Shown: piece by piece, positions 53,473-62,259 of the stretch
How the letters are laid out: each line of letters opens with the position of its first letter
Position numbering within the stretch: position 1 is the first letter of the stretch
Assembly: GCF_030345095.1 (NCBI RefSeq)
Contig: NZ_CP128360.1
Coordinates: 2,728,001-2,792,000 of the forward strand
Length of the DNA: 64,000 nucleotides
Direction of reading: 5' to 3'
Origin: Solwaraspora sp. WMMA2056
Lineage (GTDB): Bacteria > Actinomycetota > Actinomycetes > Mycobacteriales > Micromonosporaceae
The notes under the pieces: generated by a model
The model's input: the letters and a program-made list of their open reading frames with translations, nothing else
Database searches by the model: none
Told to the model about the DNA's origin: nothing
Made by a program: the position numbers and the translations under genes

Positions 53473-54997
53473 CGTCGACGAACGCGCGGTCGCCGACGGC
53501 GGCGACGGGCAGCGTGCGCTGCCGATGCTCGCCGCCGACCGGGGCGGCTTCATCGACCGCCACCAGCTGTGGACCGACGCCCAGTACGCCGCCGCCGGCC
53601 AACTGCGCCGGGTCGTCGACGAGCTGGGCATCGAGCTGATCCGGTTCTCCTTCGCCGACCAGCACGGCGTACTGCGCGGCAAGACGCTGACCCGGGCGGC
53701 GGCCGGCGCGGCCCTGCGCTCCGGGGTGACCGTCCCGTCGTCGCTGCTGCTCAAGGACCCGTCCGGGGCGTCGGTCTTCCCGGTCTTCGCCGCCGACCCG
53801 CAGGTCGGCGTGCCCGGCTTCGCCGGTGCCGGTGACCTGGTGCTGGTGCCGGACCCGACCACGTTCCGGGTGCTGCCGTGGGCGCAGCGGACCGGCTGGG
53901 TGCTGTGCGACCTGCGACTGCCGGACGGCTCGCCGGTGCCGCTGTGCACCCGCAGCCTGTTGCGCGGTCAGCTCGGCCGGCTGGCCGCCGCCGGGTACGC
54001 GATGACCGTCGGCGTGGAGCTGGAGTTCCACGTGTTCGCCGCCGACGCCCGCCCCGACGGCGGACTCGACGCCGACCAGGTGGGCCGCCCCGCCGCGCCC
54101 GGTCGGCCCAGCGTGGTGCGGCCGGTCAGCCGGGGCGCGCAGCTGCTGCACGAGGACGGCCTGGACCGCGCCGACGACCTCGTCCAGCTGCTGCACCACG
54201 GGCTGACCCGGCTCGACCTGCCGCTGCGGTCACTGGAGCTGGAGTTCGGGCCGAGCCAGTTCGAGATCACCCTGACCGCCGGGGACGCCGCCGACGCCGC
54301 CGACCAGGTGCTGCTGGCCCGCTCGGCGATCCGCCAGCTGTGTCGCCGGCACGGCTACCACGCCACGTTCATGTCCCGGCCGGCCGGTGCCGAGACCGCC
54401 TCCACCGGCTGGCACCTGCACCAGTCGCTGCGCGCTGTCGACTCCGGCGCGGCGGTCTTCGACCCGACCACACCGGGCGAGGCGCTCTCGCCGGTCGCCG
54501 GGCACTACCTGGCCGGGCTGCTGGAGCACGCCGGCGCGGCCGCCGCGTTCGCCACCCCGACGGTCAACGGCTACAAGCGCTACCTGCCGTTCTCGCTCGC
54601 CCCGGACCGGGTGGTGTGGGGGATCGACAACAAAGGGGCCATGGTGCGGGCCGTCGGTGCCGGCTCCGACACCGGCGTACGGCTGGAGAACCGCTGCGGC
54701 GAGCCGGCCGCCAACCCGTACCTCTACATCGCCTCGCAGCTGATCAGCGGCCTGGACGGGATCGAGCGGCGACTCGCCCCACCCCCTGCGGTGGAGGATC
54801 CGTACGCGGCCGACGCGCCCCGGCTGCCGACCTCGTTGGCCGAGGCGTTGACCGCGTTGGCGGCCGATCCGGCGTTCGCCGCCGCCCTCGGCGACCCGGT
54901 GGTCTCCTGGTACCTGACGCTCAAGCGCCGTGAGTTCGCCCGTTACCTCGCGTACGTCTCCGACTGGGAGCAGCGCGAGTACTTCGATCTGATCTGA
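53465..54997 (+). CDS. Glutamine-synthetase-family gamma-glutamyl ligase
   Basis: A 510-aa glutamine synthetase homologue, longer than true GlnA and without its adenylylation region. The metal motif VGVELEFHVF is at about 182-191, LEFGPSQFEIT at 260-270, and the ATP-site motifs NGYKRY and LENRCGEPAANPYLYIA follow. Members outside nitrogen assimilation (PuuA, IpuC, AtdA1) attach glutamate to an amine. Overlap with the Rieske gene and the amine enzymes around it support such a role. The last six codons are duplicated after the stop. Confidence 0.9.
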   Translation: MRSVDERAVADGGDGQRALPMLAADRGGFIDRHQLWTDAQYAAAGQLRRVVDELGIELIRFSFADQHGVLRGKTLTRAAAGAALRSGVTVPSSLLLKDPSGASVFPVFAADPQVGVPGFAGAGDLVLVPDPTTFRVLPWAQRTGWVLCDLRLPDGSPVPLCTRSLLRGQLGRLAAAGYAMTVGVELEFHVFAADARPDGGLDADQVGRPAAPGRPSVVRPVSRGAQLLHEDGLDRADDLVQLLHHGLTRLDLPLRSLELEFGPSQFEITLTAGDAADAADQVLLARSAIRQLCRRHGYHATFMSRPAGAETASTGWHLHQSLRAVDSGAAVFDPTTPGEALSPVAGHYLAGLLEHAGAAAAFATPTVNGYKRYLPFSLAPDRVVWGIDNKGAMVRAVGAGSDTGVRLENRCGEPAANPYLYIASQLISGLDGIERRLAPPPAVEDPYAADAPRLPTSLAEALTALAADPAFAAALGDPVVSWYLTLKRREFARYLAYVSDWEQREYFDLI

Positions 54998-55020
54998 CCG
55001 CGAGTACTTCGACCTGATCT
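54974..55020 (+). repeat. 22-bp tandem duplication at a gene end
   Basis: CGCGAGTACTTCGATCTGAT plus CT at 54974-54995 is repeated at 54999-55020 with one mismatch. The first copy encodes the ligase C-terminus (REYFDLI) and the stop. The second copy lies in the spacer and would encode the same residues again before a second stop (TAG at 55020-55022). It resembles the repeat at 25658. Confidence 0.9.
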
Positions 55021-55034
55021 AGAAGGAGCCGTCG

Positions 55035-56489
55035 ATGCCGTCATCCGTCGCCCCGCTGGCCGAGCTGGAGCCGTTCCACGTCGACGGCGAGTGGATCGCG
55101 CCGGGGCAGCGCACCCTGATCGAGGTGCGGGACCCGTCGGACGGTGCGGTGATCAGCCGGGTCGCCCAGGCCACCGCCGACGACGTGGCCGCCGCCGTGG
55201 CCGCCGCCACCCGGGCGTACGCCGACCGGCGCTGGAGCGGGCTGGCCCCGTTGGAGCGCACCCGGGTGCTGCACCGGCTGGCCGACCTGATCGAGGCGCA
55301 CCTCGAAGAGCTGGCGGTGCTGGAGACCCGGGACAATGGCAAGCCGATCGAGCGGTCCCGGGCGGACACCGGCGCGGCGGCCCGCGCCTTCCGGCACTTC
55401 GCCGGGGCCACCAGCCGGCTCACCGGCACGGTGGTGCCGATCGACGGCGGTGCCCACCACGTCTACACGGTGCTGGAGCCGGTCGGCGTCGCGGCGCTGA
55501 TCCTGCCGTGGAACTTCCCGATCATGACCGGCAGCTTCAAGATCGCTCCGGCGCTGGCCGCCGGCTGCCCGATCGTGGTCAAACCGGCCGAACAGACCCC
55601 GCTGACCATGCTGCGGCTGGCGGCGCTGGCCGCCGAGGCCGGCGTACCGCCGGGGGTCTTCAACGTGCTGACCGGCGACGGTGAGGTCGGCGCGGCCCTG
55701 GTGGCCCACCCCGGCGTGGCGAAGGTGTCGTTCACCGGGTCCACCGAGGTGGGCCGGGTGGTGATGGCCGGCGCGGCGCCGACGATGAAGCGGCTCACCC
55801 TGGAGCTGGGCGGCAAGAGCCCGAACATCGTCTTCGCCGACGCCGACCTGGACGCCGCCGTGCTGACCGCGATGCGGGCGTCGTTCGGCCACTCCGGCCA
55901 GATGTGCACCGCCGGCAGCCGGCTGCTGGTGCAACGTTCCATCCTGGACGAGATGACCGAGCGGCTGGCCGAGGCGACCCGCCGGGTGCCGGTCGGCAAC
56001 GGTCTCGACGGCGGGGTGACCGTCGGCCCACTGGTCTCCGAGGAGCAGCGGCAGCAGGTGCTGTCCTACATCGAGACCGGCATCCGGGAGGGCGCCACGG
56101 TCGCCGTCGGCGGCGGGGTGCCGGACCGGCCCGGCTACTTCGTCGAGCCGACCCTGTTCACCGGGGTCCGCAACGACATGGTCATCGCCCGGGAGGAGAT
56201 CTTCGGGCCGGTGACCGGGGTGATCGCCTTCGACGACGAGGACGAGGCCGTCGCGATCGGCAACGACACGGCGTACGGGCTGGCGGCCGGGGTGTGGACC
56301 CGGGACCTGTCCCGCGCCCACCGGATGGCCGCCGCGCTGCGGGTCGGCACGGTCTGGGTGAACACGTACAACATCTTCGACCCGGCGCTGTCCTTCGGCG
56401 GGGTCGGTGACTCCGGTCTGGGCCGGGACCTGGGCGACGACGCCCTGTACTCGTACTGCGAACGCAAGGGCGTCGTGGTCGCGCTCTGA
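55035..56489 (+). CDS. NAD(P)-dependent aldehyde dehydrogenase
   Basis: A 484-aa ALDH of the betaine/aminobutyraldehyde dehydrogenase type, oxidising an aldehyde to the acid in the cytoplasm. Catalytic Cys291 is in GQMCTAGSR and the general base Glu257 in LELGGKSP. The cofactor loop is FTGSTEVGR. Coupled closely to the ligase (37 bp) with AGAAGGAG ahead of the ATG. It probably takes the aldehyde released by the amine oxidase or the flavoenzyme of this cluster. Confidence 0.95.
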   Translation: MPSSVAPLAELEPFHVDGEWIAPGQRTLIEVRDPSDGAVISRVAQATADDVAAAVAAATRAYADRRWSGLAPLERTRVLHRLADLIEAHLEELAVLETRDNGKPIERSRADTGAAARAFRHFAGATSRLTGTVVPIDGGAHHVYTVLEPVGVAALILPWNFPIMTGSFKIAPALAAGCPIVVKPAEQTPLTMLRLAALAAEAGVPPGVFNVLTGDGEVGAALVAHPGVAKVSFTGSTEVGRVVMAGAAPTMKRLTLELGGKSPNIVFADADLDAAVLTAMRASFGHSGQMCTAGSRLLVQRSILDEMTERLAEATRRVPVGNGLDGGVTVGPLVSEEQRQQVLSYIETGIREGATVAVGGGVPDRPGYFVEPTLFTGVRNDMVIAREEIFGPVTGVIAFDDEDEAVAIGNDTAYGLAAGVWTRDLSRAHRMAAALRVGTVWVNTYNIFDPALSFGGVGDSGLGRDLGDDALYSYCERKGVVVAL

Positions 56490-56548
56490 CCGGCGGTGCC
56501 GGCACCGGTCGACCGCTGCGGCCGGTACGGGCACCGCCCTGAACACTG

Positions 56549-59098
56549 ATGGGATCCACTTTGACAGACACCGCATCCCAGATCGGCGTTCGCTCCGCCC
56601 TGGACGTCGCCGCCCTGCGCGCCGCCACCCCCGGTGCGGCCCTGGCGCACCACCTCAACTCCGCCGGTGCCGCTCTGCCCAGCCTCACCGTGCTCGACAC
56701 GGTCATCGCCCACCTGCGGCTGGAGTCCCGCCTCGGCGGCTACGAGGCCGCCGAGGCCGCCGGCGAGCGAACCGCCCAGGTGTACCAGCTCGTCGCCGAT
56801 CTCATTGGCGCCTCCGCCGCCGACATCGCCCTGGTGGAGAGCGCCACCGTCGCCTGGCACCGGGCGATCGACGCGCTGCGGCTGCAGGCCGGGGACCGGA
56901 TCCTCGCCTCGGCGTCCAGCTACGTCAGCTCGGCGCTGCACCTGCTCGAACTGCGCCGCACCCGGGGCATCGTCGTCGAGGTGCTGCCCACCGACGACTC
57001 CGGCGGTGTCGACCTGTACCAGCTGGAGCAGGCCCTGCGCCGACCGGCGGCGCTGGTCACGGTGGCCCACGTACCGACCTCGTCGGCGTTGATCGAGCCC
57101 GTCGCACAGGTCGGCGCCCTGTCTGCCGCCGCCGGGGTGCCGCTGCTGGTCGACGCGACCCAGTCGGTGGGTCAACTGCCGGTCGACGTACGGGCGATGC
57201 GGGCCGGCATCGTGGTCGCCACCGGCCGCAAGTTCCTGCGGGGTCCGCGCGGCACCGGGCTGCTCTACCTCGACCCGGCGCTGCACGAGCAGGCCCGCCC
57301 ACTGACCCCGGACGTACGGGGTGCCCGGTGGACCAGCGACGAGGAGTACGACCTGCTGCCCGGCGCGCGACGCTACGAGACCTGGGAAGCGTCGCACGCG
57401 TTGCGGCTCGGTCTGGGCGCCGCCCTCACCGAGGCGCTCGCCATCGGCGTCGACGTGATCTCGGCGTACGTCAGCGGGTTGGCCGCCCGGTTGCGCGCCG
57501 GCCTGGCCGGGCTCGCCGGGGTGCGGGTGGTCGACCCGCCGGCGGCCGGCGGCGGCATCGTCACGTTCGTCCGCGACGGCGAGGAACCGGCACAGACGGT
57601 ACGCACCCTACGGGCCGCCGGCCTGCACCTGGTCGCCGTGCCGGCCAGCCACGGGCAGTGGGACCTGGGTCGACGCGGCCTGCCGGCCGTGGTCCGCGCC
57701 TCGGTGCACGTCTACAACGACGACAGTGACATCGACGCGCTGCTCACCCAGCTGGCCCGCCCGGTCCCGCCCGCCGCCGGGCAGGTGACGACGCCCGAAC
57801 CGGCGCCGCCGTCGCCGGTCGTCGCCCCGCCCCCCGGCCCCAGCTCCGGCACCCTTGCCACCGGTGCCGCCCCTGCCCTGGTCACCGGCACCGACCGGCA
57901 CGCCGACGTGGTGGTGGTCGGCGCCGGCATCCACGGCCGCAGCGCCGCCTGGTCGCTGGCCGCCCGGGGGGTCCGGGTGGTGCAGCTCGACCGGCACCCG
58001 GCCGACCACACCGACGGCTCGTCGCACGGGCGGACCCGGATGATCCGGCGCGCCTACCCGTCGCCGGTCTGGGACGACCTGGTGCAGCGGGCGTACACCG
58101 GCTGGCACGAGCTGGAGCAGGCCGCCGATCGCCGGTTGGTCACCACCGTCGGTGGGCTCTACGCCCGGCCGGCCCGGTCCAGCGGCACGCTGCGGGGCCC
58201 GGGGTGCATGCTGGTCGACGCCAACCAGGCCGCCGGAATCCTGCCCGGCCTGGTCCTCGGCGCCGACATGGTCGCCGTCCACGACCCGGCGGCGGGCGTC
58301 ATCGACGCGGCAGCCGCGATGTCGGCGCTGGCCGCGCTCGGTGCCGCCGCCGGGGTGGACCGCCGGGACGGTTGCGCCGTCACCGGCTGGCACCCCGACG
58401 GTGCCGGGGTCCGGGTGCGCACCGACGACGGTGACCTGCTCGCCGACCGGCTGGTGATCTGCGCCGGCCCGTGGACCGCCGATCTGGTGCCGGATCTCGC
58501 CGGCCAACTCTCCGTCGTACGGATCGTCAACATCCACATCGGCTCGTCGTCCCCGGCGCTGCTGGCCCCGCCGGCGCTCGGCCCCTTCTCGGTGGAGGTC
58601 CCCGGCGTCGGGCTGCTCTACGGCATCCCGGCGTACGGCCCGGACACGGTCAAGGTCGGCTTCGACCACGGGCCCGTCGACGACCTCACCCGGCCGCCCG
58701 GGCCGGTCACCGCCGCCGAGCGCGACGCGTTGCTCACCGTCGCGCGCCGGTTCCTGCCGGCCGCCGACGGCCCGGTCACCGCCGAGGTGGCCTGCCGCTA
58801 CACGATGGCGCCGGGCAACCGGTTCGCGGTCGGGGCGCTGCCGGCGCATCCGCAGGTCCTGCTGGCGGCGGCCTGCTCCGGGCACGGGTTCAAGTTCGGC
58901 CCGGCGATCGGCGCGGCGCTGGCCGACCTGGCCACCGGGGTGCCCCGGTCGGACCTGGACTTCCTCGCCCCGGCGGCGATGGGCGTGGCCGGGATCGTGC
59001 CCGGCGACCCGGACGGTCCCGGCCCCGACCCGGTCACCCCCGGAACACCGTCGCCGACCGCCGCTCGTACCAGCGAGCCAACTGCTCACCGGCGCTGA
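56549..59098 (+). CDS. Fusion of class V aminotransferase and sarcosine-oxidase-like FAD enzyme
   Basis: An 849-aa two-enzyme protein. Residues 1-405 are a PLP fold-type I class V domain like isopenicillin-N epimerase or cysteine desulfurase, with Asp202 (VDATQS) and PLP Lys228 (GRKFLRGPRGTG). A Pro-rich linker spans 405-450. Residues 451-830 are a DAO-family flavoenzyme of the MSOX/SolA type: GAGIHG (458-463), SSHGRTRMIRRAY, and Cys749 (ACRYTM), the probable covalent flavin attachment. No stop or frame break separates the parts. I know no characterised enzyme with this fusion. Its 3' end overlaps the convergent GntR gene by 65 bp. Confidence 0.92.
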   Translation: MGSTLTDTASQIGVRSALDVAALRAATPGAALAHHLNSAGAALPSLTVLDTVIAHLRLESRLGGYEAAEAAGERTAQVYQLVADLIGASAADIALVESATVAWHRAIDALRLQAGDRILASASSYVSSALHLLELRRTRGIVVEVLPTDDSGGVDLYQLEQALRRPAALVTVAHVPTSSALIEPVAQVGALSAAAGVPLLVDATQSVGQLPVDVRAMRAGIVVATGRKFLRGPRGTGLLYLDPALHEQARPLTPDVRGARWTSDEEYDLLPGARRYETWEASHALRLGLGAALTEALAIGVDVISAYVSGLAARLRAGLAGLAGVRVVDPPAAGGGIVTFVRDGEEPAQTVRTLRAAGLHLVAVPASHGQWDLGRRGLPAVVRASVHVYNDDSDIDALLTQLARPVPPAAGQVTTPEPAPPSPVVAPPPGPSSGTLATGAAPALVTGTDRHADVVVVGAGIHGRSAAWSLAARGVRVVQLDRHPADHTDGSSHGRTRMIRRAYPSPVWDDLVQRAYTGWHELEQAADRRLVTTVGGLYARPARSSGTLRGPGCMLVDANQAAGILPGLVLGADMVAVHDPAAGVIDAAAAMSALAALGAAAGVDRRDGCAVTGWHPDGAGVRVRTDDGDLLADRLVICAGPWTADLVPDLAGQLSVVRIVNIHIGSSSPALLAPPALGPFSVEVPGVGLLYGIPAYGPDTVKVGFDHGPVDDLTRPPGPVTAAERDALLTVARRFLPAADGPVTAEVACRYTMAPGNRFAVGALPAHPQVLLAAACSGHGFKFGPAIGAALADLATGVPRSDLDFLAPAAMGVAGIVPGDPDGPGPDPVTPGTPSPTAARTSEPTAHRR

Positions 59099-59789
59099 TC
59101 ACATGGGCCTGCATCTCGCGTCGGGCGCGCTCACCGTCCTCTTCGGCCAGCGCCGCGATGATCCGCTCGTGCTCGTGGAAGTTGTCGTCGCGGTGCCGGG
59201 GGTTGTCCTGCAGCACCAGCGCGGAGACGTTGCGCGGGAACGCCTCGTTGATCTCCTTGATCACCCGGGCCAGCCAGTCGTTGCCGGCGACCTGGTGGAT
59301 CAGGGTGTGGAACCGGTCGTTCGCGGCGTTGGTCGACGTCGCCAGGGCCAGCCTGGCGCGGGCGACCCCCGGGTCGTCCTCGACCCGTCGTTGCGGGATG
59401 TTGCCCCGGGCCGCCTGCTCGGTGCGACGCAGCAACGAGTTGGCCGCCCGCAGCTCGTCGAGGACGTCGTCGGTGATCCGGCTGACCGCCCGCTCGCAGG
59501 CCAGCGCCTCGAGCTCGGCGCGGACCTCGTAGGCCTCGCGGACCTCCCAGGGCGCCGGCACCCGCACCACCGCGCCCCGGTGCGGCACCACCTCGATCAG
59601 CCCACCGGTCTGCAACTGCCGCAGCGCCTCGCGGACCGGGGTCCGGCTGACGCCGAGCAGCTTGGCCAGTTCCGCCTGACGCAGCTGGGCACCGATCGGG
59701 ATCTCGCCAGACATGATCTTGGCGCGGATGGCGGCGGCGGTGGCGTCGACGAGGGCACTGCTGGTCGTTTCCGTCGAGCTGACTGGCAT
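59034..59789 (-). CDS. GntR/FCD-family regulator of the amine cluster
   Basis: A 251-aa FadR-like regulator. Winged helix at about 12-80 (LLGVSRTPVREALRQLQTGG) and FCD ligand domain at 100-235, with metal-type residues in NDRFHTLIHQVAGND and HEHERIIAALAEED. The ATG at 59789 was chosen; upstream frame has no homology. It sits inside the cluster, divergent from the amine oxidase gene, and a double TTGGATCC operator lies in the shared promoter region. Most likely a repressor relieved by an amine or its acid. Confidence 0.93.
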   Translation of the reverse strand: MPVSSTETTSSALVDATAAAIRAKIMSGEIPIGAQLRQAELAKLLGVSRTPVREALRQLQTGGLIEVVPHRGAVVRVPAPWEVREAYEVRAELEALACERAVSRITDDVLDELRAANSLLRRTEQAARGNIPQRRVEDDPGVARARLALATSTNAANDRFHTLIHQVAGNDWLARVIKEINEAFPRNVSALVLQDNPRHRDDNFHEHERIIAALAEEDGERARREMQAHVISAGEQLARWYERRSATVFRG

Positions 59790-59926
59790 GCCCGGTGCCC
59801 CTGTCTGATCGGTGTACGGCGTAGCCGGCCGGACGTCCGGCCGGCTGCCATCGCCTCCACAGTGGTGCGATGTGGGTGTCACGATAGCAAGCCCGCCCGG
59901 AGAGCTGCGGGTCCCGTACATTTGCC

Positions 59927-59951
59927 TTTGGATCCCGGTTTTGGATCCAAA
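59927..59951. promoter_or_regulatory. Double operator: TTTGGATCCC and TTTGGATCCAAA (sites 2a, 2b)
   Basis: A perfect 12-bp palindrome at 59940-59951 and an imperfect copy at 59927-59936, with centres 13-14 bp apart. They lie between the GntR and amine oxidase genes. A -10-like TAGTAT (59961-59966) lies 15-16 bp after the palindrome half, so binding would cover the -35 region of the oxidase promoter. Confidence 0.8.
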
Positions 59952-59959
59952 CATCCTGC

Positions 59960-59978
59960 GGTAGTATCCGAGACTACC
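59960..59978. promoter_or_regulatory. Inverted repeat GGTAGT-N7-ACTACC
   Basis: Perfect 6-bp arms immediately after the double operator and overlapping the putative -10 element of the amine oxidase promoter. It could be a second regulator site or the first hairpin of the message. About 119 bp of leader remain before the GTG start; nothing else was recognised there. Confidence 0.35.
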
Positions 59979-60097
59979 TTGGCCAGGGAGTTTTCCGGAA
60001 GCACCGGCCCGCCGCAGCCGCACCGACCCCGACGCAGACCGACCCAGGCGAGCCGGACCACCCCGGGACGACTCCCGCGACGGCGACAGGAGCAACC

Positions 60098-62074
60098 GTG
60101 AGTGCCTGCCACCCCACCCCGGACGCACGGACCCACCGCAGCCACCCGCTCGACCCGCCGAGCCCGGCGGAGATCGCCCGTGCCGTGGCGGCCGCCCGCG
60201 CCGATGGCCGGCTCGGCGAGCGGACCCGCTACTGGGGCGCCACGCTGGACGAAGCCCACGCCCGTGCCGTCGCCACCGGGGCCGCCGCTGCCGGCGAGGT
60301 CCGCATCGGGCTGGTGGCCATGGACCACGCCGCCGGCACCGCCTGGGAGATCGACGTCGCGTTGACTGCAGGAACGGACGGCGCCGCCGACCGGTGCCTC
60401 GACTGGCGTCCGCTCGACCCACGCCGGCCGGGCATCACCTCCGAGGAGGCCCGCGCCGCCGCCCAGGCCTGCCGGCAGAGCCCGCTGTTCCGTGAGGTGC
60501 TCGCCAAGCGGGGCATCCACGACGTCTCCCTGGTCATGGTCGACGCCGAGTCGATGGGCGGCTTCGAGCCGAAGCGCTACGCCGACCGTCGGCTGACCTG
60601 GGGCACCGTCTGGCACCGGGTCGACGAGGGCGACAACGGCTACGTCCGCCCGGTGCAGGGCGTGGTGCCGATCATCGACATGGCCACCATGGAGGTGCTG
60701 GAGGTCGAGGACCACGGGGTGGTCCCGATCTCGGACGAGGCCGGCCCGCTGGAGGCGGCGGCCTGGCCGACCCGACCCGGCCTCAAGCCGCTGGACGTGG
60801 TGCAGCCCGACGGGCCCAGCTTCGACGTCGACGGCTGGCAGGTCAGCTGGCAGGGCTGGCGGCTGCGGGTCGGGTTCACCCACCGGGAGGGCCTGGTCCT
60901 GCACGACCTGGAGTTCCAGGGGCGACCGGTGGTCAAGCGGGCCGCCTGCAACGAGATGTACGTGCCGTACCTGGACCCCAACTCCACCCAGTACCGCAAG
61001 AACTTCTTCGACTGGGGCGAGTACGGTGCCGGACCACTGACCAACTCGCTGGCCCTGGGCTGCGACTGCCTCGGCGTCATCTACTACTTCGACACCGCCT
61101 ACCTCGGCGGCGACGGCGACCCGGTGACCATCCCGAACGCGATCTGCATGCACGAGGAGGACCACAGCGTCCTCTGGAAGCACAACGACCTGCGCCGTGG
61201 GGTCAGCCAGGTGCGTCGCTCCCGGCGACTGGTGATCTCGAACTTCCAGACGGTGGCCAACTACGACTACGGCTTCTACTGGTCGCTGTACCAGGACGGC
61301 CGCATCGAGCTGGAGGTCAAGCTCACCGGCATGCTCTCCGCCTCCGGCATTCACGACGGCGACGAGGTGCGCTACGGCCGGGTCGTCGCACCGAACGTGC
61401 AGACCCCCACCCACCAGCACTACTTCGGGCTGCGCCTGGACATGGCGGTGGACGGGCCGCACAACCGCCTCGTCGAGGAGCATGCCGAGGGGGAGACCGA
61501 TCCGGCGCTCGACCCGTACGGCAACGCGGTGCGCAACGTGCGGACCCCGCTGCTGCGCGAGTCGCAGGCCGCGCGGCGCACCGACCCGGCGACCGCGCGG
61601 CGCTGGCGGGTGGAGAGCGCCACCCGGACCAACCGGTACGGTGAACCGACCGCCTACCGGCTGCTGTTGCCGAACACCACCCGGTCGTTCGCCCGGCCCG
61701 ATTCGGTGATGGCCCGCCGGGCACCGTTCATCCATCAGCATCTGTGGGCCACGCCGTACGACCCGAGCGAGCAGTTCCTCGGCGGCCAGTACCCCAACCA
61801 CGCCGAGCCCGGCTCCGACGGGGTCCAGGTCTGGCAGCGTCAGGACCGGTCGATCGACGGCACCGAGTTGGTGCTCTGGCCGGTGCTCGGCACCCACCAC
61901 TTCCCCCGCCCGGAGCAGTGGCCGGTGATGCCGGTGGACGCCATCCACATGATCCTGGAGCCGGACGGCTTCTTCGACCGCAATCCGGCGATGGACGTGC
62001 CGGATCCGGCGGCGGCGCGGGGCACCGCGGACGCCTGCTGCGCGACCGACTCTGACGTGGTGCCGGCCGACTGA
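60098..62074 (+). CDS. Copper-containing primary-amine oxidase (TPQ enzyme)
   Basis: Oxidises a primary amine to aldehyde with release of ammonia and hydrogen peroxide. The 658-aa protein has the cofactor site TVANYDY with Tyr389 as TPQ precursor, catalytic base Asp305 (FFDWGEY), and copper ligands His439, His441 (HQH) and His600/601 (THHFPRP). The spacing equals that of Arthrobacter phenylethylamine/histamine oxidases, which prefer aromatic amines. No signal peptide, so cytoplasmic. GTG start with AGGAG ahead. Followed by the ABC binding-protein gene. Confidence 0.97.
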   Translation: MSACHPTPDARTHRSHPLDPPSPAEIARAVAAARADGRLGERTRYWGATLDEAHARAVATGAAAAGEVRIGLVAMDHAAGTAWEIDVALTAGTDGAADRCLDWRPLDPRRPGITSEEARAAAQACRQSPLFREVLAKRGIHDVSLVMVDAESMGGFEPKRYADRRLTWGTVWHRVDEGDNGYVRPVQGVVPIIDMATMEVLEVEDHGVVPISDEAGPLEAAAWPTRPGLKPLDVVQPDGPSFDVDGWQVSWQGWRLRVGFTHREGLVLHDLEFQGRPVVKRAACNEMYVPYLDPNSTQYRKNFFDWGEYGAGPLTNSLALGCDCLGVIYYFDTAYLGGDGDPVTIPNAICMHEEDHSVLWKHNDLRRGVSQVRRSRRLVISNFQTVANYDYGFYWSLYQDGRIELEVKLTGMLSASGIHDGDEVRYGRVVAPNVQTPTHQHYFGLRLDMAVDGPHNRLVEEHAEGETDPALDPYGNAVRNVRTPLLRESQAARRTDPATARRWRVESATRTNRYGEPTAYRLLLPNTTRSFARPDSVMARRAPFIHQHLWATPYDPSEQFLGGQYPNHAEPGSDGVQVWQRQDRSIDGTELVLWPVLGTHHFPRPEQWPVMPVDAIHMILEPDGFFDRNPAMDVPDPAAARGTADACCATDSDVVPAD

Positions 62075-62196
62075 CGGCCGGTACGCCGGCCGCCAGTCGA
62101 CCGGCCACGGGGAAATATCCACATTAGCCCGAGCGTCCGGAAATCAGACGTTCACAATCGCGATACGGTCCCGAATTGGGTACCGCAGATCATGGT

Positions 62197-62208
62197 TTTG
62201 GATCCAAT
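62197..62208. promoter_or_regulatory. Operator palindrome TTTGGATCCAAT (site 3)
   Basis: Core TTGGATCCAA at 62198-62207, about 52 bp before the ABC binding-protein start. Surrounding DNA is unusually AT-rich for this genome (TGATGAAATTTAATCC), as expected for a promoter. This is the third promoter of the cluster with the same palindrome. Confidence 0.8.
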
Positions 62209-62259
62209 CCTGATGAAATTTAATCCATCTTCGTCCCATACCCTGCCGAGGAGCGCACT

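Noticed and set aside
59879-62122. 747-codon open frame on the minus strand
   Set aside because: Antisense to the copper amine oxidase, whose catalytic residues are intact. It also runs across the operator region.
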